Shown: positions 39,173 to 49,150 of the stretch, in pieces
Layout: each line of letters starts with the position of its first letter
How positions within the stretch are numbered: position 1 is the first letter of the stretch
DNA from: CAWDPQ01 sp049642465
GTDB taxonomy: Bacteria > Acidobacteriota > Vicinamibacteria > Vicinamibacterales > 2-12-FULL-66-21
DNA length: 64,000 nt
Assembly: GCA_049642465.1 (NCBI GenBank)
Contig: JBAROV010000088.1
Location: forward strand, 38,616-102,615
Direction: 5' to 3'
Translations under genes and position numbers: made by a program
Notes under the pieces: model-generated
Database searches by the model: none
What the model was told of the DNA's origin: nothing
The model's input: only the letters and a program-made list of their open reading frames with translations

Positions 39173-41542
39173 TTAGCTTCCAAGCAGCCGACTCCCGCCC
39201 GCTTCGTCGAACGCACTGAGCGCCAGGCGACGACCTTCCTCCGCGTCGGCGAGGAGTGCCTGGAACTCCGGGCGTTCGCGAAGCGCGTCGAACTCGGGAC
39301 GCTCGGAAAGCGTCGCGGCCACGAAGTACCCTTTCGATACCGCCCTGCGAAGGTAATCGAACCCTTGCTCGTACTGGCCCGCGTCGCAGAGCAGCCATCC
39401 CTGTTGGAAGTTCGCCTCCGGATCCTCCCGGATTTTGAGATGACCGAGCGAAGCGTCCACGAACATGTCCGCGGGACGTCGATCGAGCCACGCCGTCAGG
39501 TAATCCGTCCACGATCGAAAAACGGGAATGCGTGAACTCCCACGCATGGCGACCAGCATCCGGCGCGCCTCCTCTCGGCGTCCCGACAGTCCGAGGCCAA
39601 TCACCCGAATCCCATCATCTGCCCCGGCGACGACCAGCGGCATTTCGATGGCCACCAGGCTCTCGATGTCGCCAGTCATCAGCAGCGTTTGATCCAGACT
39701 GGTTTGGACGTTTGGATCCAGACGCCGAGCCTCGGCGTGCGCAGCGATGGCTTGGTCAAAGAGACCGCAATATCGGCACGCGTGCACGAGCCCGGCAAAG
39801 AGCTCCGCATCGTTGCCGTGACGGTTGGCCTCTCCGAGGAGGCGCACCATCGCGTGCGTGGCCCGCCCGGTGTCGGCCTCGAGGTTCGCGTAGTACTTGT
39901 GCGCGAGCGACAGGCGTGGATTGAGTTCGAGTGCGCGTCGGAAAGCTTCCTCCGCCTGTCGCTCGGTGTCCGTGGATCCGTCGATGTACTTACCAATCAC
40001 ACGGTGACAGCGACCAAGATGGGCCCACGCCGGCGCGAAACGCGGATCAAGCTCGAGACATCGCTCGTACAGGTCGCGCGCCCGTGCGAGGCCGTCGTAG
40101 GTGCGCGCCAGTTCGTTCCCCCGGAGATAAAGCTCGTACGCGCGAGCGTCGTGCGGCACGTCCGGCCTTGGCGACGGCAATCCCCTCGTCAACGCGAGCG
40201 AGAGCGTTTCCACCACTCGGCGGCTGATGTCGTCCTGCAGCTGAAAGAGGTCTCCCATCGATGACTGAACCGTGTGCGATGTCAGGAGCGTCCCGCTCGG
40301 GGCTTCGACGAGCTGCGCCGACACGCGCAGCTGCCCGCCGGCGCGGAGGAGCGTCCCCATGACCACACGATCCACGTCGGCGTCCGCAGCCAGTGCTTTC
40401 AGATCCGGCGTGTCCCCGGCGAAGCGCGCGGCCGACGCGCTGGAACGCACGATCAACGATTCGATGCCCGAGAGCGATCCGGCGATTGCGTCTGGCAGGC
40501 TGAACGCCAGGAAATCCGCCTCATCGTCTGGACGCAGGACTCGAAACGGCAGCACCACGATTCGCGTCAACGGTTGCGCAAGCGCCACCATATCGGTGCC
40601 CGAAGCGCTGCGAACACCACGCAGCTCCGCGGCCATTTCATCGGCTGACGCCCAGCGATCGGCGGGGCGCTTCGCCAGCGCGCGCCGGATCACACGATCC
40701 ACCGCCGTGATCGCAGGAGAGCCGGTGAGCGCCGGGGGCTGCTGATGAACTGTTGCGTGCAGAACGTCGATCACCGTATGACCGCCAAAGGCCGGTCGGC
40801 CTGCAAGCATTTCGAACAGAATCGCCCCTACCGCGAACAGATCGCTTTTCGCGTCCGCTGTCTCGCCCGTTACTTGCTCGGGCGCCATGTATCTCGGCGT
40901 TCCCACGACGATGCCGGAACGAGTCAAGCCAACCGTCGTAGCCATCGAGTCTTCCAGTTGCGGCCGCGCGAGCCCAAAGTCGAGGAGCTTCACACCGTAG
41001 GGGGTGACGAAGATGTTCGAGGGTTTCAGATCGCGGTGGACGATGCCGTGCGCGTGCAATGCGGAGAGGGCGGCGAGTATCTCGAGCGCAATCGACACGA
41101 CCTGAGGCGCGCTCATCGGTCCATGCCGCAGCTGGTCGGCCAACGGCTGGCCGCTCAGCAGTTCCATCGCGATGAACAGCTCGGCCTCGTCTTCGCCTAT
41201 CTCGTAAATCTGACAGATATTCGGATGGTTCACGCGAGCAGCCGCTCTCGCCTCACGCCAGAACCGGCTGCGCGACGTCTCGTCGGTTGCCATTGCCGAC
41301 ATCGTCTTCAACGCTACTGCGCGGTCGAGCCGTTCGTCATGCGCTTCGTAGACGACGCCCATGCCGCCCTGTCCTAGCTTGCGGGTGATGGTGTAGCGGC
41401 CGATACGCGATGGCAGACCCGCCTGGCGCGTGATGTCCGGCGCCTGCGACGGATCCGCAATCGGCGTTTCGCGCGTCAGCTCGTCCCCGGGTGGCGATTG
41501 CGGCTGAGGCTCCGGCGTATCATCAGCGAACTTGGAGGCCAC
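39173..41542 (-). CDS. Ser/Thr protein kinase with FlgO-like and TPR regions
   Basis: The 789-residue kinase shows YTITRKLGQGGMGVVYEAHDE (glycine loop), K79 in VALKTM, HRDLKPSN (171) and DFG (188-190) within residues 48-315. A FlgO/adenylate-cyclase-like domain follows (RIVVLPFRVLRPDDEADFLAF, to GDLFQLQDDISRRVVE). TPR repeats occupy the rest, from about 460 (RARDLYERCLELDPRFAPAW). No transmembrane helix is clear, so it may be cytoplasmic. This architecture is typical of acidobacterial signalling kinases, whose substrates are unknown. Start is a GTG at 41542. Confidence 0.92.
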   Translation of the reverse strand: MASKFADDTPEPQPQSPPGDELTRETPIADPSQAPDITRQAGLPSRIGRYTITRKLGQGGMGVVYEAHDERLDRAVALKTMSAMATDETSRSRFWREARAAARVNHPNICQIYEIGEDEAELFIAMELLSGQPLADQLRHGPMSAPQVVSIALEILAALSALHAHGIVHRDLKPSNIFVTPYGVKLLDFGLARPQLEDSMATTVGLTRSGIVVGTPRYMAPEQVTGETADAKSDLFAVGAILFEMLAGRPAFGGHTVIDVLHATVHQQPPALTGSPAITAVDRVIRRALAKRPADRWASADEMAAELRGVRSASGTDMVALAQPLTRIVVLPFRVLRPDDEADFLAFSLPDAIAGSLSGIESLIVRSSASAARFAGDTPDLKALAADADVDRVVMGTLLRAGGQLRVSAQLVEAPSGTLLTSHTVQSSMGDLFQLQDDISRRVVETLSLALTRGLPSPRPDVPHDARAYELYLRGNELARTYDGLARARDLYERCLELDPRFAPAWAHLGRCHRVIGKYIDGSTDTERQAEEAFRRALELNPRLSLAHKYYANLEADTGRATHAMVRLLGEANRHGNDAELFAGLVHACRYCGLFDQAIAAHAEARRLDPNVQTSLDQTLLMTGDIESLVAIEMPLVVAGADDGIRVIGLGLSGRREEARRMLVAMRGSSRIPVFRSWTDYLTAWLDRRPADMFVDASLGHLKIREDPEANFQQGWLLCDAGQYEQGFDYLRRAVSKGYFVAATLSERPEFDALRERPEFQALLADAEEGRRLALSAFDEAGGSRLLGS

Positions 41543-41566
41543 AGCGGTTGATGATATCCAAGAACC

Positions 41567-41644
41567 TGACGACTGACGACTGACGACTGCAGACTGACGA
41601 TTGCATTGCGGATTGTCGATTGAGGATTGGATTGTCGATTAATC
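41567..41644. repeat. Degenerate TTGACGATTG-type intergenic repeat (copy R1)
   Basis: The spacer between the kinase and permease genes is made of TGACGAC, TGACGATTG, GGATTG and TTGTCGATT words. Thirty-two bases at 41577-41608 recur exactly at 58597-58628. Related arrays lie at 49806 and 56113. Confidence 0.7.
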
Positions 41645-44081
41645 ACTGGCTCCGAAGTGTTGCCATCGCGTCGACGCGTGTCGCTCGCCGGGCAGGCAAA
41701 TATGATGCAACCGCGGCAGTTGCCATCAACAGCAGCGCCGCGCCACCAATCGTCAACGGATCGAGAGGGTCGACTTCGAACAGCATGCCCCGTAGTAGAC
41801 GACTGGTCATCGTTGCCCCGATCAGTCCGATCGTCGCGCCGAGACCGGCCAGCCGGACGGCCTCGGCCAGCACGAAACGACGTACGCGACTCGCCGTAGC
41901 TCCCAAGGCGAGCCGCACGGCAATTTCGCGATCTCGCTGGCGCACATACGCCGCCATCACCGCATAGAGGCCAACCGTCACTAATAACAGCGCCGAGACG
42001 CCAAAGATGGTGAGGAGGAACGCGGTGAACCGGGGGCGCGCGAGCGGAGGACCGAGGAGTTCGGTCAACGGCACCACTCGCATGACTCGCACGGCGGGAT
42101 CGACGGCCTCGATTCGCTCGCGGCCGGCCGGACCCACAAGTTCGATTGGCGCGGTGGTTCTGAGAACGAGCGTCGTGGCTGTCATTTGAAACTGCGCCGC
42201 AGGGAGATAGAGCGTCGAGCGCGGGCTCGTGAGTTCGCGATAGCGCGTGGGTGCGGCGACGCCGACGATCGTGTACCACGGGTCTCGGGAGTTCGGGCGG
42301 CCCATCGTCAGCCGCTTACCGAGCGGGTCCTGCCCGGGCCACGTCCGTGCCGCAACATCTTCACTGACGATCGCGACCGGCAAGGCGCCGGCGCGATCGG
42401 CTGACGTAAACGGCCGTCCGCGCACAACCGCGACCTCGAACGTCTCGAAGTAGTTTGGATGCACGGACTCGAGGTCGAGCCACGGATTCACAGCAGCCTC
42501 CGCCTCACTCTGTCCGTCGGCCGCAAACCGTGGAAGGTCCCACCCCTGACCAGAGAATGGGGCGATGTTCACCGGCGTCGCAGCCACGGTGCCAGGGACA
42601 CGTGCGAGCTGAGCCATCACATCATCCAGAAACTGCGCGTGCGCACGAGGTTCGGAGTACTTCCCCTGCGGCAGATAAAGCTCAAACAGCACGAGACCGT
42701 CCGCGCGCAGTCCGAGGTTGACCGACTGCAACCTGAGAACACTTTGGATCAGCAGTCCCGCGCCTGCGACAATCGTCACGGCAAAACCGACTTGCGCGAC
42801 AACGAGTGACCGACGCCCATGCGTTGCGACCGAGCCGGCCGCGTCACCGCCCCCACCTCGCAGATGAGAGAACACGTCCGTTGGCAGGGACAGCAGCGCG
42901 GGTATGAGGCCGGCCAGGAGCGCCGTGACGAATACGACGGCAACCGAGAACAACACGACCATGGCGTCGATGCGGACCGACTCCACACGGGGTAAACCGT
43001 CGGGCACGAGGCTGATGAGGGCCTGGAGGCTCCACCAGACGGCTACAAATCCGACGATGCCGGCCTGCGCCGCGAGCACCAGGCTTTCGGCTAACACCTG
43101 CCGCACGATTCGGCCGCGTGCCGCCCCGAGTGCCAGGCGGACGGCGAGTTCCCGCCGACGCGCCTCGCCACGCATCAACAGAAGATTCGCCACATTGGCG
43201 CTGGCAATCAGCAGCACGACTGCGACAGCGGTGCAAAGCGCGTAGATCGGCGTCTGAATGTCGCCGACGACCGCGTCTGCGAAGGAGCGCACCACGGGAG
43301 TGAGCCCGCGAATCACACCGGGTGGCGCTTGCGAATCCAGCCGCTCGCTCAACGCACGGATTTCGCTCGTCGCCTGATCAAGCGTCGTTCCGCGTCGAAG
43401 CCTCGCAATGAGGTTGACCTCCCGGCGTGCGGCGTCCCCGAAGGGGCCGGTCGTCGGGACGGAGCTCGTCGTTCGCCACACTTCGACCCCAGCGGGGTAA
43501 TCGAGATCCGGTGGCATGACGCCGACAATCGTGAAGGGCTGTTCATCCAGACTCACACGACGGCCCAGAATGTCGTGTAATGCACCGTAGCGGCGTCGCC
43601 ACAGCCCACTGCTCAACACGATCACCCCCTCAGCCCCATCCTTGTCATCGGAACGGGTGAGCGCGCGCCCAAGCAGAGGCCGCACGCCCAGCACGTCGAA
43701 GAAGCCACCAGTGACGAGTGCAACGTCCGCATAACTCGAGACACCGTGATCGGCCATGACCGAGCGCCCGACGCCATTGCGCGTGACGCCGGCAGCGTTC
43801 TCGAGCAGTCGGCTCGCGTCTGCGACCGATTCGATCTCGGTATTGCCGAATGGATAGCGCGCCGAACCAGCAGATGAGAGCTCCTTCCACGCAACGATCA
43901 GACGGTCCTGCTCGTGCACGGGAAGCGGCCGAAGAAGCACGCCTTGAATCAGCGCGAACATCACGGTCGTGCCGGCAATGCCCAACGCGAGCGTCGCGAT
44001 CGCCGCTCCCGTGAAGGCCTTGGCGCGCCATAGACCGCGGCAGGCGAGACGAAAATCCTGGGTCACGCTTTCAAGGGTCAT
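41643..44081 (-). CDS. MacB-like ABC-type orphan permease (acidobacterial type)
   Basis: The 812-residue permease contains two FtsX/MacB-type halves: SVTQDFRLACRGLWRAKAFT to VMFALIQGVLLRPLP, with a long periplasmic domain, and a second set ending RFTAFLLTIFGVSALLLVTVG. The closing helices and the ARRATRVDAMATLRSQ tail are the orphan-permease ending. The ATG at 44081 starts the family-like sequence MTLESVTQDF; the longer upstream frame runs into the helicase gene. No ATPase partner is visible in the window. It lies 20 bp downstream of the helicase gene. Confidence 0.9.
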   Translation of the reverse strand: MTLESVTQDFRLACRGLWRAKAFTGAAIATLALGIAGTTVMFALIQGVLLRPLPVHEQDRLIVAWKELSSAGSARYPFGNTEIESVADASRLLENAAGVTRNGVGRSVMADHGVSSYADVALVTGGFFDVLGVRPLLGRALTRSDDKDGAEGVIVLSSGLWRRRYGALHDILGRRVSLDEQPFTIVGVMPPDLDYPAGVEVWRTTSSVPTTGPFGDAARREVNLIARLRRGTTLDQATSEIRALSERLDSQAPPGVIRGLTPVVRSFADAVVGDIQTPIYALCTAVAVVLLIASANVANLLLMRGEARRRELAVRLALGAARGRIVRQVLAESLVLAAQAGIVGFVAVWWSLQALISLVPDGLPRVESVRIDAMVVLFSVAVVFVTALLAGLIPALLSLPTDVFSHLRGGGGDAAGSVATHGRRSLVVAQVGFAVTIVAGAGLLIQSVLRLQSVNLGLRADGLVLFELYLPQGKYSEPRAHAQFLDDVMAQLARVPGTVAATPVNIAPFSGQGWDLPRFAADGQSEAEAAVNPWLDLESVHPNYFETFEVAVVRGRPFTSADRAGALPVAIVSEDVAARTWPGQDPLGKRLTMGRPNSRDPWYTIVGVAAPTRYRELTSPRSTLYLPAAQFQMTATTLVLRTTAPIELVGPAGRERIEAVDPAVRVMRVVPLTELLGPPLARPRFTAFLLTIFGVSALLLVTVGLYAVMAAYVRQRDREIAVRLALGATASRVRRFVLAEAVRLAGLGATIGLIGATMTSRLLRGMLFEVDPLDPLTIGGAALLLMATAAVASYLPARRATRVDAMATLRSQ

Positions 44082-44100
44082 GGGATTCTCAATCGGGTCT

Positions 44101-45489
44101 TCAGCGGCGTCGGCCGCGCCGTCGGCCGCTGCGATCTCCGACCGGACCTCCACCACCGGGACCACGACTCCTGCCTGGTGGACGACTCTCGCGGTGAGGA
44201 TGACCGGAAGGCCTGGCGTCTCGCCCAGGGCCCGCGACGGGGCGCCGGGCGGCGGCGGAGCGTCTGGCCGCGTTGAGCTCGGCGCGCGCACGATCCTCGC
44301 GTTTGCGCGCACGGATCTCCGCGAGACGCTGGGGCAGCGGAATCTCGAGCCGCTGCTTCGGTTGCGCAGCGTAGTCGAAATCCGGCACCGTTACACGCGG
44401 CAAGCGTTTGCCGATCGCGCGTTCGATTGCCCGGAGATCGCCTTCCTCTTCGGAGGAGACGAACGTGAACGCCTCACCCTTCGCCTCCGCGCGACCTGTC
44501 CGGCCGACGCGGTGGATGTAGTCGTCTGGCGCGCGCGGCACATCGAAATTCACGACATGCCCGAGCTCGCTGACGTCGATGCCACGCGCCGCGATGTCGG
44601 TCGCGACCAGCACCGGGAACGTACCATTCTTAAACCCCGCCAACGCAGCAGTCCGCTGGGATTGCGAGCGATTGCCGTGAATTCGCTCGGCGCGGACGCC
44701 GGCCCGCACGAGAAAATCCGCGAGTCGGTTGGCGCGGTGCTTCGTGCGCGTGAAGATCAGCGCCTGGTTGATCGTCCTGTCACGCAGGAGGTGGACGATC
44801 AGTGCGGACTTCAGAGGCGACGGGACAGGATACACGGCGTGCGTAATGCCCGAAGCCGGCGCAGCCTGACGCTGGGTCTGAATCGAGACTGGATGGCGCA
44901 GCATGTCGCCTGCCAGCGCGACAATCGGCGGCGGCATCGTCGCGCTGAAGAAAAGCGTTTGCCGCCGGGCGGGGAGCCTGGCCACGATGCGGCGCACCTC
45001 CGGGAGAAAACCCATGTCGAGCATTCGATCCGCTTCGTCCAGGACCAGGTGCTCGATGTGATTCAGCTTCGCGTAGGGCGAGCGCATGTGGTCGATCAGG
45101 CGCCCGGGTGTCGCGATGATGATGTCCACGGCGCTGCGGAATGCATGCTCCTGCGGCCCCATGCCAACGCCACCGTAAACGGCTGCGCCGGTGATCGGCG
45201 TGTGCACGGACAGGGCGCTGAAGTCCTCGAGAATCTGTGCCGCCAGCTCCCGAGTGGGCACTAGAACGAGCGCCTTCGTCGTTCTGCGCGGTCGGCCGAT
45301 GAGGCGATTGATGATCGGCAGCAGGAAGGCGGCGGTCTTGCCGCTGCCAGTTTGCGCGCACGCGATCACGTCGCGACCTTCGAGCGCAGGTGGAATCGCT
45401 TCGGCCTGCACCGCAGTGGGGCGGACGAATCCGAGCTCTTTGATGGCCCTGACAAGGGCCGGATGCAGGTTCAAAGCGCTGAAAGGCAC
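44101..45489 (-). CDS. rhlE: DEAD-box RNA helicase (RhlE-like)
   Basis: The 462-residue helicase shows the Q motif (FSALNLHPALVRAIKELGF), AQTGSGKT (45-52), PTREL (78), VLDEADRMLDMGF (DEAD at 151-154), SAT (182) and the RhlE-like HRVGRTGRAEAKG region. The C-terminus is basic and Arg/Gly/Pro-rich, as in RhlE, for RNA binding. It unwinds structured RNA in ribosome assembly or mRNA decay, often induced by cold. It is upstream of the orphan permease on the same strand, but functional linkage is doubtful. Confidence 0.9.
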   Translation of the reverse strand: MPFSALNLHPALVRAIKELGFVRPTAVQAEAIPPALEGRDVIACAQTGSGKTAAFLLPIINRLIGRPRRTTKALVLVPTRELAAQILEDFSALSVHTPITGAAVYGGVGMGPQEHAFRSAVDIIIATPGRLIDHMRSPYAKLNHIEHLVLDEADRMLDMGFLPEVRRIVARLPARRQTLFFSATMPPPIVALAGDMLRHPVSIQTQRQAAPASGITHAVYPVPSPLKSALIVHLLRDRTINQALIFTRTKHRANRLADFLVRAGVRAERIHGNRSQSQRTAALAGFKNGTFPVLVATDIAARGIDVSELGHVVNFDVPRAPDDYIHRVGRTGRAEAKGEAFTFVSSEEEGDLRAIERAIGKRLPRVTVPDFDYAAQPKQRLEIPLPQRLAEIRARKREDRARAELNAARRSAAARRPVAGPGRDARPSGHPHRESRPPGRSRGPGGGGPVGDRSGRRRGRRR

Positions 45490-45517
45490 ACCCTATTATG
45501 TGTCGCGCCGATCGGAC

Positions 45518-48250
45518 TCACTTCTGGAGCCGGGGCGGCTCCGTCATCCAGACGTTGCCGGTGTGTTCCCCCAGGTTGAAGATGATCTTGTCGCGCGCGA
45601 CCGCGATATCGGGCGCTCCGAGGTAGAGGTTCTTCCAGGACAGCCCCCTGCCGTGGAAGTGCTGAATGCCGATGGGAATCCCGACTGGCCGCTTCGTCGA
45701 TGAGTCGACGCGTTGTGCCCACAAGCACGGAGAGCCGTCCCGATCCGACCAGAAGTACAGCACATTGGCCAGTGGCGACCAGGCCGGCGCGTCGCCGTCC
45801 TGACTGACGACAATCCAGTCCTTTTCGCTCGATACCACGGACCTGTCCACCTTCGCGACGAGTATCCGCGCGGGGGATAGTCTGTCCGTCCTGCCGTTGA
45901 ATGCGATCCAGCCCCCATCGGAACTGAAGCGCGGACTGTAAATGCCATAGCCCGGGTGACTCAGCCACGCGTCGTTGTGAGAACCACCAATCGTCAGCAG
46001 GCCGACACCCGACGCGTCCCGCGGAGTCACGTACAAGATTCGAGTCCCATCGGGCGACCAATCCTCCACCTGGCCACAGTGATCGCACACCTGCTCAGGT
46101 GTTCCTCCACCTGCCGCGACCACGAAGATGGGCATCCTTTCGTTTTGCGGAAACGAGTACGCCACGCGGGTCCCGTCACGACTGATTGCCGGATAGTGAT
46201 CTTCGGTCAGTCTGGTGAGCACGGTCTCGCCGCTGGTTCCGAAGGTCTTCAGCACCACGGCGAACCGGCCGGCGCGACGCGAGCGGAACACTAGCCTCGT
46301 GCCGTCGTCTGATAGCGTCGGGTCGTAATCATCGGCTGCGTCCTCGGTCACACGCTTCAGCGGTCCCCCGACCTTGGCCCGGTTCGCGTCGATCGGCAGG
46401 CTCCAGATATCAGCCCCAATCGTGCGACTGACGAACACCAGGCGGCCATCGGACGTCACGGAGGCAGCCGCTTCGTCTGTCGTACCAAACGTCGCCCGTT
46501 GTGGCGCGCCGCTCAGTTGCCAGCGGTCCGGGGAGATGGCGACCTGCCAGATGTTGGAGGAGTCGCCAACATTGGCGTGAAAGAGAATCCGGTTTCCCGT
46601 TGAGTCCCACGCATCGGGAAACGGCAGGCCCTGGAACGCCCGGAATCGTTCCCGCAGAAGAACGGCGCGGGCCCTGACAGGAACGGGCGTTCCCCCCGGA
46701 ACCGCCGCCACATACCAGTCGATGTTGTTTTCCGGCGGCGCGTCGCGCTGGCGCTGCGCCCAGAACAGCAGAGAGCGTCCGTCCGGCGACCAGACGTGTG
46801 CCTGAGTCCGATGGAAATCTGGCGCGACCGCCGTGGGTGGACCACCCGCGGCCGGAGCCACATAAATCCGGCCGCCCCCGTGTTCCGCGACGCCGTACGC
46901 GATCCAGCTTCCGTCCGGGGAAAAACGCGGCGAAAACCCTCGCGCCGCGAGCAACCTTTCTTCACCACCAAACGTCGGCACAACATAGATACCGCCGCCG
47001 AGCCGGCTGGATCGAAATGCGATTCTGCTTCCATCCGCCGAAAACGCCGGCTCGACATCGTCGGCCGCCTGACGCGTCAGCCGGAGCGGCGGACCATCTG
47101 GAAGCTGCTGGACCCAGATATCGAGGTTCCCCTCGCCGCTGCGGTCAGAGGCGTATGCGAGCATCTTCCCGTCGAGCGAGACAGCCGGGTAATCGGTCCA
47201 ACCAGCATCGGACGTGAGCTTGGTCAGGATTGGTGTCGATGCGACGGGCGATGCTGCCCGACTGATCCGCCACCACGCCGCGAGCAGCACCCCGACGACG
47301 ATCGTCAGCGCCGCTGCCAGGAGCTGCATTCTCCGGCGAGCCGTCGGAGCCGCGGCACGCGCGACACCGGGACGCGCATCGGATTCCTCCTGGAGATCCT
47401 CGAGCGCAACCTTCAGGTCGGCCATCGACTGCCACCGCCGCGCGGGGTCTTTGCGGAGACAGCGGACGATCAACTTCTCGAGATCGCGCGCCAGGCCGGG
47501 AACATGACGGCTCGGTTGTTCCGGGTCTGTCGTCAGGACGGCCGCCAGCGTGGACATCCTCGTCTCACCGCTGAACGCACGGCGGCCCGTGATCATTTCA
47601 TAGAGCACCACACCAAACGAGAAAATATCCGATCGCGCGTCTGCCGCCTTCCCTTCGGCCTGTTCAGGCGACATGTATGCCGCCGTGCCGAGAACGGTCC
47701 CTTCCTCCGTCTGCACGGCCGCCTCGCTGCGGCCGGTTTCCGTCCGGACGCGTTCATCGACCGACTTGAAGCCCGCCGATTCCGTCAGCTTCGCGAGTCC
47801 GAAATCGAGGACTTTGATCGACCCCTGGTCGCTGACCATGATGTTGGCCGGCTTCAGATCACGATGGAGGATCCCCGCGCCATGCGCGGCCGCCAGCGCG
47901 TCAGCGATCTGGACGGCGTATTTGAGCGTCTCGCCGATCCGCAACCTGTTCTGCGCGATCGCCAGGGCGAGAGATCGCCCCGCGACGTACTCCATGGCGA
48001 TGAAGTCGCCATCGCTCTCCCGCCCAATCTCGTAGATCGTGACGATGTGGGGATGATTCAGGGCGGAGGCGGCTCGCGCCTCCTGCACGAAGCGCTTCCG
48101 ATTCTCGGCGGAAATCGATCCGTCATTGCGGAGCAGTTTGACAGCGACGGGCCGGCCGAGGCGCGTGTCGAAGGCGCGGTACACGACCCCCATGCCGCCT
48201 TCACCAAGCGGGGCCAGGATCTCGTAATGAGAGATCATCCTTGCGGTCAT
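45518..48250 (-). CDS. Ser/Thr protein kinase with C-terminal TolB-like propeller
   Basis: This kinase of about 910 residues has the glycine loop LGEGGMGVVYRAFD, the lysine in VAVKLLRND, HRDLKPAN and KVLDFGLAKL in the first 290 residues. A transmembrane helix follows (MQLLAAALTIVVGVLLAAWW), then a TolB/WD40-like propeller built of repeats such as LAYASDRSGEGNLDIWVQQ, IAFRSSRLGGGIYVVP and IAFNGRTDRLSPARILVAKV. The propeller is outside the membrane and may sense a ligand. The ATG at 48250 is used; the ATG at 48238 is an alternative. It is common in Acidobacteriota; the substrate is unknown. Confidence 0.92.
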   Translation of the reverse strand: MTARMISHYEILAPLGEGGMGVVYRAFDTRLGRPVAVKLLRNDGSISAENRKRFVQEARAASALNHPHIVTIYEIGRESDGDFIAMEYVAGRSLALAIAQNRLRIGETLKYAVQIADALAAAHGAGILHRDLKPANIMVSDQGSIKVLDFGLAKLTESAGFKSVDERVRTETGRSEAAVQTEEGTVLGTAAYMSPEQAEGKAADARSDIFSFGVVLYEMITGRRAFSGETRMSTLAAVLTTDPEQPSRHVPGLARDLEKLIVRCLRKDPARRWQSMADLKVALEDLQEESDARPGVARAAAPTARRRMQLLAAALTIVVGVLLAAWWRISRAASPVASTPILTKLTSDAGWTDYPAVSLDGKMLAYASDRSGEGNLDIWVQQLPDGPPLRLTRQAADDVEPAFSADGSRIAFRSSRLGGGIYVVPTFGGEERLLAARGFSPRFSPDGSWIAYGVAEHGGGRIYVAPAAGGPPTAVAPDFHRTQAHVWSPDGRSLLFWAQRQRDAPPENNIDWYVAAVPGGTPVPVRARAVLLRERFRAFQGLPFPDAWDSTGNRILFHANVGDSSNIWQVAISPDRWQLSGAPQRATFGTTDEAAASVTSDGRLVFVSRTIGADIWSLPIDANRAKVGGPLKRVTEDAADDYDPTLSDDGTRLVFRSRRAGRFAVVLKTFGTSGETVLTRLTEDHYPAISRDGTRVAYSFPQNERMPIFVVAAGGGTPEQVCDHCGQVEDWSPDGTRILYVTPRDASGVGLLTIGGSHNDAWLSHPGYGIYSPRFSSDGGWIAFNGRTDRLSPARILVAKVDRSVVSSEKDWIVVSQDGDAPAWSPLANVLYFWSDRDGSPCLWAQRVDSSTKRPVGIPIGIQHFHGRGLSWKNLYLGAPDIAVARDKIIFNLGEHTGNVWMTEPPRLQK

Positions 48251-48303
48251 CGGGGGGACTGCTCGAGTCGACGCAAGCTTACGATGAACTGACAAGCCCG
48301 GGC

Positions 48304-49062
48304 TCACTGTTTCGGCAGCGATTTGATTTCGCTCCTCATCCTGTCGCGGCGATCGAGGATGGCTCGAATCTCGTTTTCAGCCAGCCACGCACCGAGCGCA
48401 GCGTCGAGCTGTTTTTGTGTCAGGCCGTCCATCCTGGCCCAGCACGCTTCATCGATTCGGGTCATCTTGTGGTGGAGCTCGAGGCCGGGGCCGAAGGCGC
48501 GTGAATGGTCGATCAGAATGAGGTTCCAACTGCTGTCGCGCAGCATGTTTGCAAGGTTTCTGTCGGCGTTGCCGATGAGATTGTCGAACATGGCCATTCG
48601 CACCCGTTGCGCGTCCCACGCCGCCACTTGCGATTCACCCGGTGACTCCTTGCCCGTGCCATCGACGACGTTCTCGACCCACAACTGGGCGGCGCCATCG
48701 ACGCCTTGCATCTGCCGAGCGACGGTCGGCGGAACCATGTCCAGCTTCAGGAGCTTGTCGAGCTCGTAGGCGGCGATCTCCGTTTTATAGCGCTCGCGGA
48801 AACCCCGGTAAGCTCCAGAGGGCCGCGCTCTCCACGCGATCCTGGCCGCGGGCCCGCCCGGCCGCAGGGTGCAGCGCGTCAAGTTGGTTTTCGGAAACAC
48901 GTCAATGCTCGCGCACTCGGCGGTCCTGAGATAGTCCTCGAATTCCTGGTGGTGGCCGATCCAGATCTTGGAGCCAGGCGTTTCGGTGGCGGCGGGTGGC
49001 TGCTGACCGAGAAGGCCAGCCACGCACAACAGAACTGCGACGACGATCCACAGTCGACTCAT
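48304..49062 (-). CDS. Secreted kinase-like protein (HipA/Fam20-like fold, ATP-lysine replaced)
   Basis: The 252-residue protein starts with a signal peptide (MSRLWIVVAVLLCVAGLLG) after a GGGGGA ribosome site. The region ARIAWRARPSGAYRGFRERY to AAYELDKLLKLDMVPPTV and the block NLIGNADRNLANML then LILIDHSRAFG resemble the catalytic D-R-x-x-N and D-H loops of kinases related to HipA, Fam20 and phosphatidylinositol kinases. In the family the first block usually has a Lys (for ATP) at AAYK; here it is AWR, so activity may be reduced. It is adjacent to two large Ser/Thr kinases. The function is inferred only. Confidence 0.65.
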   Translation of the reverse strand: MSRLWIVVAVLLCVAGLLGQQPPAATETPGSKIWIGHHQEFEDYLRTAECASIDVFPKTNLTRCTLRPGGPAARIAWRARPSGAYRGFRERYKTEIAAYELDKLLKLDMVPPTVARQMQGVDGAAQLWVENVVDGTGKESPGESQVAAWDAQRVRMAMFDNLIGNADRNLANMLRDSSWNLILIDHSRAFGPGLELHHKMTRIDEACWARMDGLTQKQLDAALGAWLAENEIRAILDRRDRMRSEIKSLPKQ

Positions 49063-49150
49063 GAATCCCCCTGTGCGAATATACGTCGCAGTGGATCGCG
49101 GCGTCCTCGCCGACTTCTCATGAAACCCTAATCATTTCGAAAATCCTGCA

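Noticed and set aside
46796..48292. A 498-codon plus-strand frame
   Set aside because: It is antisense to the Ser/Thr kinase with clear catalytic motifs; high GC explains the open frame.
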